From assembly GCA_932521035.1 (NCBI GenBank), contig OW051496.1, positions 2,542,001-2,606,000 on the forward strand: a stretch of DNA of 64,000 nt, read 5' to 3'. Positions within the stretch are counted from its first letter, which is position 1. Each line of letters opens with the position of its first letter. Origin of the DNA: Oscheius dolichura. Taxonomy: Eukaryota; Nematoda; Chromadorea; Rhabditida; Rhabditidae. The notes under the pieces were generated by a model, which saw only the letters and a program-made list of their open reading frames with translations, did no database searches and had not been told where the DNA came from. Made by a program: the position numbers and the translations under genes. This document shows positions 1 to 9,715 of the stretch, in pieces.

Positions 1-369
1 GTTATCGCTTCATTGAGAAATGACACAACCTACAGTGTAGTACCGTATTTTCGAAACCAACCCTTATGAAACGTAACTGATACCCGAAAAATAATGACGA
101 CCAGGAAGAAAGTCAGATTTTTCCTTGTTTAGGAGGTACTATAATTGATAGTGTACGTTATATGAGCGAGAATGCGTCTATTGAGAATAGGAATATTACC
201 ACTCATCCGATAGAGCCCCATATCAACTGCCCCCATAACCTCAGGAAATTGTTCCAGATTCGTCCTCTCTACAGCTAGAAGACGTCCAATCTTTGCTCCA
301 ACTGGGAACATCACCGAAACTCCTCGTCAGTTTATCTTCTTATACATCCATACAAAAGAGAAGTTACAG
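1..369. other. Window edge, no supported gene
   Basis: No splice-consistent exon was found here. It probably holds upstream intron or the 5' part of the Cys-rich gene that follows. An open frame of about 60 codons on the minus strand (129-314) has no recognisable motif and no splice support. Confidence 0.4.
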
Positions 370-1670
370 TATTCTTCAACGTGGCCCAAGTGAGGAAATG
401 TGTCTCGAATTCAACACATCTGGATATCGACGCGGATAGTACCTGCCTGCCGAGCGAGAAATGTATCAATGGAGAGTGCAGAATGTGAGTTTCTCTTATT
501 TTTTTCCGTAGAATGGGACAAGTTATTAGCCAAACCCCGTTCTTTTCATGGAATTTGGAAATTTTGGATGGATCCTTCGGTCTGCTAGTGGCGTTTTTTT
601 TTATGAAAAATTATATATGAACATCTTGAAACATTAGCTTCCGTCCCTTCCTGTCCATTGAGCAATCATGAAGCAAATCAGACTGTAGAATGTTTTGTTC
701 TTCCAATATAAACCAGTGTCTATCTCCGGCGACGTTGCGAGCACTATAGAACAAAGAAACTGATAAATAGGGGCTCCTTTATTACTTTGCAGAGTGTAAT
801 TTTGGCAACATATTACATAGACATAGCGCTTTTAGTTTCAAAGGCGATACTTATTCTTTCGGTGAAACTTCCAGTGATTATGCTCTTCCAGTGAGAATGC
901 TCTTGTTTGAATGGGAAAATTCAATACGAGTCTCCTTTTTTTCCTTTATTTACTGAAAAGCAATCGGTTTTACTTTCTCGTCCCTCACATGCTAAAAAAT
1001 TGAACCTATGAAGAAGAAAAAGAACTGGGCCGCAAAATTCTAACAAAGATGAAGATTTTTAGTTTTTTTTTCCATTGGGAAGCACTATGCCAAGTAACAA
1101 ATTATATAAGGGAATTGTTATAAGATACCCTGGAAACTGAAAGTTTAGGAAACTTTGGCCCGGAGAATATGGCTGCATAACGGATCTGGAATGTTCTGCT
1201 CGTTGTCCAAATACGTATTGTGAGAAGAGGAAGAGTGACAAGAATGTGGCACAGTGTCAATGCAAGGATGGCCTGATGCTCTATGGACGTTGTTGTGAGT
1301 GTCTTTCTGCCATTTTTCGCTGATTTTACCCGTAAAAGGGTGATTAGGACAGTTTTCCCTTTCGTTACCGCGTTTATTTCCGTTTTATGGAGGCCATATA
1401 ACTTTCATCTGGGAAGTTTTTATCAATCCGCGATCTGAATTTTGAACTGAACTTTTCTTGTTTTCTCTGGGCAATAAATTTCCGGTTGGAAAAATATGGG
1501 CAATGGACCTGGTTTCTTCCAAAGAAAATACCCCAATTTTAGTCTCCCAATGTCCGAAAGGTTTCCACGAATCCGGAGCATACTGTATGCATGACGACGA
1601 GGACACATTCTGGACAGATGCCGACGCCCAGGATCAACTGAAGGCGCTACTCAACGCCGGCTCCTGCTAA
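370..1670 (+). CDS. Secreted Cys-rich EB-like protein, 3' exons
   Basis: Three exons join in frame: 370-484, 1149-1294 and 1543-1670, ending TAA. The acceptors are tacag, tttag and ttttag, the donors are gtgagt, and all phases match. The product has about 16 cysteines in short clusters, such as KCINGEC, CQCKDGLMLYGRC and SQCPKGF. The spacing resembles nematode EB modules (extracellular Cys-rich repeats), so a secreted or extracellular protein is inferred. The C-terminus is acidic and ends NAGSC. The first visible exon begins inside a codon, so the start codon and signal peptide lie upstream, probably outside the window. The 664-bp intron between 485 and 1148 is long for this region and shows no clear inserted element. 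Family assignment is moderate; another small disulfide-rich module is possible. Confidence 0.68.
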
Positions 1671-2177
1671 CCGAATTCTCCACGTTTTAAGATTTATCGA
1701 TTATCTAATAATTATTTCGATGCTATCGTGATATCTAACTGTAAATTATGCAAGTATTCCCCTCTGACCATATCCAAAAGAGAGAATCTCACCTGCCTAA
1801 ATCTATCCTGGTGCATATTGAACCCATTTCTTTGTAAAATTTCAATGTGAAAATAAATATCTTTTCATCTCTTCCGTCTTCAATCCACTGCAGCTACTAT
1901 TTTGCAAAGAAAACCACTGTGTGATTCTTCATCCATGTTTCCTCCACATTTTTCACTTGTACACCCTTCCACCATACATTTTTTGACTGTTCATCCATGT
2001 TTTCTCTGAACTCATTGTCCGAGCTTGTGTTTAATTCTACCGATTGAGTTTCTCGGCATTCTCTTTTTTTCTCTCAAAATATTGCTTTCCAATATAAGAC
2101 GGATTGATTTTTTTAATGTTTATTAACAATTTTAACGAGTAGTTGCGCATACAAAATGGTTTTGTCTACAGTTTTCA

Positions 2178-3790
2178 TCAAGTAGCTGCAATCATGCAGA
2201 AAAGGTCATAATAAGCAGCATCACACGGTGCGTTGTACCACTTACCAAGATAGGCTGGAAATCGCGACATCTAAAACATAGCGGTCTTCTTCTAGATTTT
2301 TATATTTTTTACCGCCATGCAATTAGCATTAGCTATTAGCCTTGGATAGCCAAGGCTCATTTCCCAATTCTCATAGGGGCCGTACTAAAGAATATTACAT
2401 AACAATGAATGAAAGGAGACGTTACCATAGTTCCATCAGTCCAATACCATGTGCCTAGCGTCATTGTCGTAGAATAACCACCCATGAAAACATAGTTAGT
2501 CGTCGCACCAGCAAGGTTACCTAGGAAGGAATTTCATTGGTTCGACCAAATTGTTTCTAAATATATCGACAAATGATTCCAAATGTTCCTTCTAAGAACC
2601 GCTTTCTTCTTTAAAATTTAGGTGTAGCAGGGTATTTGGTCGCGGTGGTTTGATCAAACAATTGAGCCAAATGCTTTCTAAAAAAAGTTTATCCCCGTAG
2701 TGAACTCTTTTTGTACATTCCTGTCAAACCAAGCTGGCACCTTTGAGTTCCTCTTTTCAAGATAGTGATTAATAGTTTTGCTCCATTTGCATGGCCATAA
2801 AACCCAGACGCATTGATAAAATTAGTCGCCGTTCAAAAAAAATGAAACCTACTGGCGATAAAATCATTTTCATCCGCATTATGAATGGAAGCCAATGTTG
2901 CACCAGCCACCTGAGCATCACACTTTGCATTATCCACCGTTCCGCTTGATGCTGGTACAAGCAGATAGCAGAAATTGATGGCTGGATTGAGTACCCACGA
3001 GGGAGGACACACTGAAACACAGAAATTTAAATAGGAACGATTGGAAATGGAGGGTTTTCACTGATCCCAATTCTGTAGCCTAAATAAACAAATAGGCTTT
3101 CGCGCTCTTTCAAACCGCTCTAACTCCTCTAAAGAACCACTTTCCGAGAGGCTATTATCGCTTTTCGCCACCTCATCAACCTCACCAAATGCTCGCCGCG
3201 TTCGATTAATTCGACCTTGCTTATTTTTTTGCTTCTATAAGAATTTTATGGCGAACAAGATGAAATAGGTTATGTTCCATGAAAATAAAGAATCGTTTAG
3301 ATATAACCCAAAATAGAATTTTTGGGGTGAAACTAGCGTTTTTGCATGGGTTGCTCACTTCCTGTTGTTGTGGTTGTAGTCGTCGTCGTGCTCGTCGTCG
3401 TCGTTGTGGTCGTTGTGGTCGATGTGGTCGTAGTTGGCTCGGCAGTCGATGTGGTCGTAGTTGGCTCGGCAGTCGATGTGGTCGTAGTTGGCTCGGCAGT
3501 CGATGTGGTCGTAGTTGGCTCGGCAGTCGATGTGGTCGTAGTTGGCTCGGCAGTCGATGTGGTCGTAGTTGGCTCGGCAGTTGCCTGACTGGTCGTTTCG
3601 GCCGTCATATCCAACACGGTCGTCAGTAAAACGGAGGTTGTCGCTTCCATCTCGTCCTCGTACATATCGTCCGCTGGAAATCTCATTGAAAGAAGAATAC
3701 AATAGACTTACGGGTTACGGTAGGGATGCAGGAGGAGGCAAGGGGAAGACGGCATAGGAATAAAAGAAGAACAACTCTCAAAGCAGCCAT
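2178..3790 (-). CDS. Secreted mucin-like protein with C-type lectin domain
   Basis: Six exons on the minus strand keep one frame: 3790-3712, 3673-3359, 3011-2853, 2520-2426, 2384-2313 and 2270-2178, giving about 270 residues. Exon 1 encodes a signal peptide (MAALRVVLLLFLCRLPLASS). Exon 2 encodes a Thr-rich mucin-like stalk of six TAEPTTTTS nonapeptides plus a Thr run, likely O-glycosylated. The remaining exons form a C-type lectin domain: CPPSW and FCY at its start, ASIHNADENDF, VFMGGYS, WYWTDGT, and a C-terminal WYNAPC followed by a last Cys. The family binds carbohydrates or acts in extracellular recognition. The usual EPN/WND calcium triad is not obvious, so ligand type is uncertain. The intron at 2521-2852 contains a MITE fragment. 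Every intron phase agrees, so the model is well supported. Confidence 0.85.
2697..2772. repeat. MITE fragment in lectin-gene intron
   Basis: This stretch contains cctgtcaaacc and cttttcaagatagtgatt-like ends that match the terminal arm of the 365-bp MITE at 36972-37336. Only one arm is recognisable here. It lies inside the intron between lectin exons 3 and 4. Confidence 0.6.
3420..3583. repeat. Coding minisatellite, 27 bp x 6
   Basis: Six near-perfect copies of a 27-bp unit (plus-strand core ggtcgtagttggctcggcag) encode the Thr-rich stalk of the lectin gene on the minus strand. The unit is a multiple of three, so copy number can change without frameshift. Unit-to-unit identity is very high, indicating recent expansion or homogenisation. 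Confidence 0.9.
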
Positions 3791-3832
3791 ATCACGCGCT
3801 AAGCGGTCGGGATAATGGCGACGAGAAAGGGG

Positions 3833-3913
3833 GGATACGCTTTTTCACTGCAGTACGGATCGCACCGCCAAGGATACGCTTTTTCACTGCAGTTACGGAT
3901 CGCACCACCATTG
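3833..3913. repeat. Two-copy tandem duplication, about 40 bp
   Basis: The sequence ggatacgctttttcactgca plus about 20 following bases occurs twice back to back just upstream of the lectin-gene start. The copies differ by one indel and a few substitutions. A regulatory role is possible but unproven. Confidence 0.8.
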
Positions 3914-4202
3914 TACTTGCTAATAAAACGAGAAACAGGAAGGCTGGTGGCTAGCGCCCTGACAGCCAGCGGTGGTAGAAAGATTTGATGAGATCCGGGA
4001 TAGACTTATCGATTCTCTTGTTGGCCCAATAGTGTTGGGATCAGAAAATGGGACTCCGTCCGAAACTGTTGTGGGAACAACCCGTAATGGCAACCGTAAC
4101 GAAAGAAAACAACCCTTTAAACAAAATTTTTCGGGGGCTGACCTTATGCCGAAAGAGTCTTCGATTAGAAAATTAGTTTGATTTTGTTGTTGGCAAGAAG
4201 CG

Positions 4203-4231
4203 CTTATCTTCTTTTCTCCTATCAATACCGC
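4203..4231 (+). promoter_or_regulatory. GATA box + TCAATA box, gene A promoter
   Basis: CTTATCT at 4203-4209 (AGATAAG on the minus strand, a GATA-factor core) is followed 12 bp later by TCAATACCGC at 4222-4231. The ATG is at 4271. The same pair precedes genes B-E. Confidence 0.6.
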
Positions 4232-4270
4232 TCTGCCCCCTTTTCCCTTTTAGCAAACTTCTAGAACTTA

Positions 4271-6710
4271 ATGGATTCCGGTAACCGTATTTATATCATA
4301 TTTTACTTGTTGTTAAAGAAATCGTTCGTTTTACTTTAACCGAGATTACGAACAGAGAACAAATAGGAAATGGAAGCGGAGGAAGAATTTATAAAGGAGA
4401 TCAGCTATATTTTGGGTGAGTTTTAGAATTCCGTAAGTGAAGAAGAATAGTTTAGAAAAGTTGCTGTGAAGGAGGTCTTCTGGTCAAAGGAACATCCGCT
4501 CGAAAAATATAAACAGGAGATCGAGGCTCTCGTCACGGTACAATCAAGCTTTTGTTGTTCAATAAAAACAACTTTTTAGCATCGGCATCGAAACATTGTA
4601 CGCCTGTTCGGAACTCTTTGGGACGGGGAGAATGCCGCAAATTATTTGGGTTTTGTAATGGAATATATGGAAGAGAGCACGCTTCACGATGGTTTGCCCC
4701 TTTATTTTAAACTGGAAACGATTTTTAAGTTATTTATAACAAGACAGAAAGCTACAATATACTGGAAAGGCACTTTTGGATCAAACAAATTGCCCTTGGC
4801 TTGCAATTCCTCCACATAAACGATGTTATTCACAGGGATGTCAAACCAGAAAAGCGAGTGTGCATAGTTTCTTGAGAACATTTGATTCCAGCATCTATTT
4901 GTGCGGTAATACGCCGAAATTGGCTGGCTTTGGGATCGCGAAGAGTACCAGTCTTACTGCAGGGTAGGTGAAATAGTTCTCAGTCTGGAATACTTGTTCC
5001 AGAGTGGATGCCTTGCATTACACGGCTCCTGAAGTCTTTACTACAGGGCAATATGGTCCAGCAGCTGATATCTACTCCCTTGCTATCACAATCTGGGAAA
5101 TATTCCATAGAGAGTATTGCCGTATTGGTTAATTTTCTTTACAACGGTTTAGAAAACCCTACTCTGAGCTGGGAAGAAATGACGTGGCATTTTACATGCA
5201 AGAAGTTAAAAATGGAACACGCCCACGGATGAGCTCAACTGAAATTGACAGGGATTCATCGAGATTTATAGAAAGGTACCTTTTGGCAAAGCGTATTCTT
5301 TTTGAACTTTGTGTCATATTCAGCTGTTGGCAAGCAGACATCCCTGGGAGACCACCGATAGCAAGAATTATTCAATATTTTGGCTCAAAATTCGAAAATC
5401 TTGAGAATAGAACAGACTACGAGACTGCTCTTGGTCAGTCGATCGATTTGTCTTCATTTGAAGAAGAGGATCTAACTAATACAGTAGGATCTAACCCGTC
5501 AAAACATCACAAAAAATTTCAGATTCTAGTGAAAGGAAGCAACCAGCTGGCGGTTTTGAACAGTGATAGATCCAAATGGATACACTTAGAAATGTGCGCG
5601 CCATCAGACGGTGTTATCGTATACCTCAATCAAGAAATAATCATAATCAACGAAGCCTTATTCAAACAAAACAAAGCTATGCAATGGATACGTCAGGCGT
5701 ATATGCATGAGAAACGTAAATTTATTGGAAATAGTTGCTTAGCGTGGAATGGATCAATTTGGGTATTTGGAGGGGCCGCGGAAATACGCTTATATGTTCT
5801 AGAAGAGTCAGTAAGGAACCTATTGACCTTTTGATAAAGTTTGCGTTTAGCAGACGAGTATTTACCCATAATTACTGTGACAAGCTTGGAATGCCATCTT
5901 TTCCAATAAAATACCTCCGGACTGTAGAACGATACGATCCACAGAGTAATACATGGACCCAGATACCGTAAGTTGATATAGGAGGTTTCCAATAAAAAAT
6001 GCATTAGGCTTTTGGAAAACTTGAAAATTTCAAAGGGCTAATTGGTCCAGAAGGGCCTTTTTTCTCCTTGTAGTCCTTCCACTGTTCGGTTCGCTTGGAT
6101 CGATCAGTTTATATTCCGGTCAATTTTTCTACCACCTAAATTGCACTTGCCAGACCGTTTCCCTTTCTTTTGTCAGAGTTAAAGCCATTTTAGAAAGATG
6201 AAATATGCTAGAGCGGGAGCGTCTGCAGCCATTTGGAATGGCAAAGTAATTATTTGTGGCGGCAGTGATGGCTGTGATGAAATTTTGAACACCGTGGAGT
6301 GTTTCGACCCCGAGAGCAGCCAATGGACCTTATTGACTGATATGCCGACACCTCTTTTTGGTCATTCTCTTGTTTCCTATAAAAATAAGTTGGTCGTAAT
6401 GGGTGGTCAAAATGGCATAACTGCTCTCGACTCAGTGATGGTATTGGATTCACTCGATGGCAATTGGCAACAACTACCGTCAATGAAGTATCCACGTATG
6501 AACTTCTTCGCAATAACTCTTGGCAGCGAAATATTTGCCATTGGAGGAAACGAAAAAGGACAGGTTGAAATATTTGATGGAAAAGAATGGCGAGATGGCC
6601 CTTGTCTTCCTGGTAACTGGGAATATCCGAACTGCACAATTGTTCCTGAAAATGTGGCCGATCTTCTCTGTCGTCACAAAAATGCCCCGAGTAAATGTGT
6701 TGTCTCGTAA
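4271..6710 (+). CDS. Kinase-Kelch fusion protein A, predicted pseudokinase
   Basis: The start is ATG 4271, with a 3-codon exon 1 then GNGSGG (glycine loop), VAVKEV (beta-3 Lys), QEIEAL (helix-C Glu), HRDVKPEN at 4831-4854, then GFG in place of DFG at 4926-4934, TAPEV, and CWQ...GRPP in the C lobe. Loss of the magnesium-binding Asp predicts a pseudokinase. About six Kelch blades follow (5522-6690), with NGSIWVFGG, VERYDP, NGKVIICGG, VECFDPES and EIFAIGG. The intron at HRD-KPEN has a GC donor (4854). The intron near 5806-5893, inside a Kelch blade, is uncertain. The protein ends KCVVS, a CaaX-like prenylation signal, with AATAAA immediately after the stop. There is no signal peptide or TM segment, so it is cytosolic or membrane-anchored by lipid. 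Founder-like member of the array; a role as a signalling scaffold is inferred. Confidence 0.85.
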
Positions 6711-6886
6711 AATAAAGCATCTCCCTCTATCTACCGTTTCATTTAAAAAGTGGAAGGCATTAGATATTATGTGGAGATTTGTTGGAAGAGAAAGAACGGG
6801 GGAACAGAGGGAGAGAAGGGGAGCCGGGTCGAAAGAGTTTCCAGTGAGAAATTAAGTTGTTGCTGATCGCGACGGCGCAGTGTTTT

Positions 6887-6914
6887 CTTATCTCCCCCTA
6901 CCGGTCAATACACG
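6887..6914 (+). promoter_or_regulatory. GATA box + TCAATA box, gene B promoter
   Basis: CTTATCT at 6887-6893 and TCAATACACG at 6905-6914 lie 46 bp before the gene B ATG (6960). Arrangement as for gene A. Confidence 0.6.
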
Positions 6915-6959
6915 CCGTTCCAGTTTAATTTCCCCCACCTGCAAAGCGTCTGAAAGACC

Positions 6960-9525
6960 ATGGCAAATGGTAACTGTTTGTTTACTTCCTGTCACACCCG
7001 TTTTTTTATAGAACTACCTTATTTCACAGTGAAAAGTTTCACAAATTTGAATTCAATAGGTCTCGGTGGTGGAGGAGCCGTCTTTACTGGAAGACTTGAA
7101 GATTTTGGGTGGGGTTTCATTAGTTATGGGGAGGTAAAGCAAATTTTAGACAAATCGCGGTGAAACAGTTTCAATGGAACAGGGATCACCCGATTGAAAA
7201 GTACAAAAAGGAGATTGAAATTCTCTATAAGGTATTTATGCTTTCGGAACGATTTATAATATTGAATTGACCATTTTTGCTACTTATCCAACTACAAAAT
7301 TTGTATTTTCAGCACAGACATCCTAATATCGTCACTTTATACGGAATTCTTTATGACGGAAACGATAAATCGACATATTTGGGCTATGTCATGGAATACG
7401 TCGAAGGGGGCAGCCTCGACCGCGGTTTGTATCGTAATTATAGCTTTTATTTTTATTTTAGTCATTTATGATCCATCAAACAAGTACGATTTGCCCGAAA
7501 TATGTCCGTGGGTCGAGCAAATTGGCCTTGGATTACAGTTTCTCCATAAAAACGGCATTATTCACAGGGATGTCAAGCCAGAAAAGTGCGAAAAGATCTT
7601 TTATTGGTTCATTTTAATTTCAGTATCCTAGTAGCCCGCTCACAGCTGAAATTGGCCGATTTTGGGATAGCCAGAGGCATCGACGCCAGCAGCACGGCAG
7701 GGTAGGCTTTCTCTTATTTGTTTTGACCTTATAAACTTCTTTTAGAGTGGGTACCTTCCGCTACATGGCACCGGAAGTGATTGCTGGTGATAAATCCTGT
7801 CCAGCAACCGATGTCTACTCCCTGGCGATCACAATTTGGGAAATATTCCACAGAAAGTATCAAAATATCAGTGTTTTCTACGTTTCCTTAATTTCAGGAC
7901 CCCATTTTCTGATCTGGGAGAAAATTGGGCTGATAATTTGCAAAAGATCAAGACAGGTACGCGCCCATCTATTTTATCCGGAAAAATGGATCCGCACGTG
8001 GCCAATTTTGTGAAAAGGTATGTTTTATGGACAATACTTTTATGAACATAACGTGGTCAATCACCGCTAGATTGATCACTTCCACAAAAATTTGCTTTTA
8101 ATTTTGACTTGGAAAATGAATATTTTAGCTGCTGGCAAAGAAGTGTAGCCGATAGACCGGAAATAACAGAAGTTACTGAATATTTTGGATCAAAAATGGG
8201 GAAACATCCTACGGTAGACCTTTTATATCATACGTTTTAGTATTTATTTTCAGCTTTTGGTGATGAATATCTTGAAGACGATGGCGGTATTGAGCCGTGA
8301 CAGGTCAAAGTGGACAGAAATACGGGCGGATCTACGTGATTTGCAAATTTGCGCCAGCGCAATCTGCGTCAATGAGGAACTCTACCTCATCGGTGTTTCC
8401 AACGAGCGAAAGATTTTGAAAAAGCTGGACAAGAATTATAAATGGGTTACTCTGGCGGAGATGCATACAGTACGCTATTGGATTAAAAACAGCTGTGTGG
8501 AATTGGACGGATTCATTTGGGTACTTGGAGGACGCGACGATTACAATGGAAATTACTTGAAATCGATGGAACGATATGACCCGAAGACGAATAAGTGGAC
8601 ACAAATGCAGTGAGTTTGAAGCGCTCAAATTTCGTCCGGCCCACTGCGTTGTTACAGTAACCCAAAAAACGTGCGCACTGCCTCAGAAACAGCATGGGCC
8701 AGCACCCGGGGACGCCTACGTAACATATCCGCTGTTAAAGTTTGTGAGGCTACAGCTTTTTTGTCAGGGTAGTTGAGATATGGCCGGGTTCATTAGGATC
8801 GGCATGACGTCATCTCCAACTAGGTTTTTGAATTTTTGAAATCGACCAAGAAATGACCGAGATACGGACACAAACACCCGACACTCCCGTCTACGCCCCC
8901 AAACGCGCGCGAAATTGGACATTACTTGACTGCTGCAACGAGGAAATTTTTCAGAGATATGATATATCCCAGAGCCGAGGCAGCTGCCGCTGTATGGAAC
9001 GGGAAGATTATTATTTGTGGAGGAATGACCATCGAGCACGAGCTATTGAACAGCGCCGAGTGCTATGACCCGGAGAGTGGTTTATGGACAGAGCTAGTCG
9101 AAATGCCCCACCCCTTCTATAAGCATTCCCTCCTACCGTATGGAGACAATCTGGTATTAGCTGGAGGTTGCATGGAAGATGAGGCCCTGTGGAGCGGACA
9201 CATGGAGTTGGATCCATTGAAGGGGAGAAATGGAACATGGACAAAGTTGCCAGGATTGAAACACGACTGGGATGCTTATGGGCTGGCGACTCTTGACAAC
9301 AATATTTATGCTGTTGGAACAGACTATGTGTATTCTCGATCTCTTCATCGTCCTTCTCAATATCTCCAAATTTTCGATGGAAAAGACTGGCGAGATGGAC
9401 CCCGACTTCCGTTTGAATCTTGCTCCCCTTTAGCCGTGATTATTCCACAACATCTGGCTGATTATCTATGTAAAAATTATACGTACACATCACCACCATC
9501 TGATAATAAATGTATCGTTTCTTAG
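6960..9525 (+). CDS. Kinase-Kelch fusion protein B
   Basis: Exon 1 encodes MAN and splices to a kinase with all catalytic motifs: GLGGGG loop, IAVKQF, KEIEIL, HRDVKPEN (HRD at 7563), ADFGIAR (DFG at 7658), GTFRYMAPEV, and CWQRSVADRP in the last C-lobe helix. TKL-type features (CW..RP, SLAITIWEIFHRK) suggest a Ser/Thr kinase of that group. The Kelch propeller starts near 8254 and includes VLSRDRSKW, NEELYLIG, FIWVLGGR, MERYDP, NGKIIICGG, AECYDPES, NNIYAVG and a final WRDGP. The protein ends KCIVS, a CaaX-like box. The intron 8611-8954 is unusually long because it carries a degenerate MITE. Most likely an active, lipid-anchored cytosolic kinase. Confidence 0.88.
8692..8910. repeat. Degenerate catgggc-TIR MITE in gene B intron
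   Basis: The sequence resembles the intact element at 49823-50045, sharing acgtaacatatcc, cgaccaagaaatgaccgaga and gacactcccgtctac. Terminal repeats are eroded. It sits within the intron between the third and fourth Kelch blades. Confidence 0.75.
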
Positions 9526-9646
9526 GAACTTTTAGAAAGTAGAGAGGATCAAACAGACGGCTTGCTTTCTTTTTTTGTGGGGATAGACACTTTCCAGCTG
9601 GGGGAGGGCTGAAGTCACGCTGGTGCCCCTGGGCACTCTCCCCTTC

Positions 9647-9672
9647 CTTATCTATTTTTCCATCAATAACAC
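9647..9672 (+). promoter_or_regulatory. GATA box + TCAATA box, gene C promoter
   Basis: CTTATCT (9647-9653) is followed after 9 bp by TCAATAACAC (9663-9672); the ATG is at 9716. Near-identical to the gene D arrangement. Confidence 0.65.
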
Positions 9673-9715
9673 GACTTTCTCCCCGTGTTCACCTGCTAAA
9701 TGAAGATAATTCAGA

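Noticed and set aside
129-314. Minus-strand frame of about 60 codons at the window start
   Set aside because: No domain, no splice sites and no partner exon; cannot be supported.
3346-3588. Plus-strand frames rich in Val and in Gly-Arg-Ser-Trp-Leu over the lectin stalk
   Set aside because: They are antisense readings of the 27-bp coding minisatellite, open only because the unit is a multiple of three.
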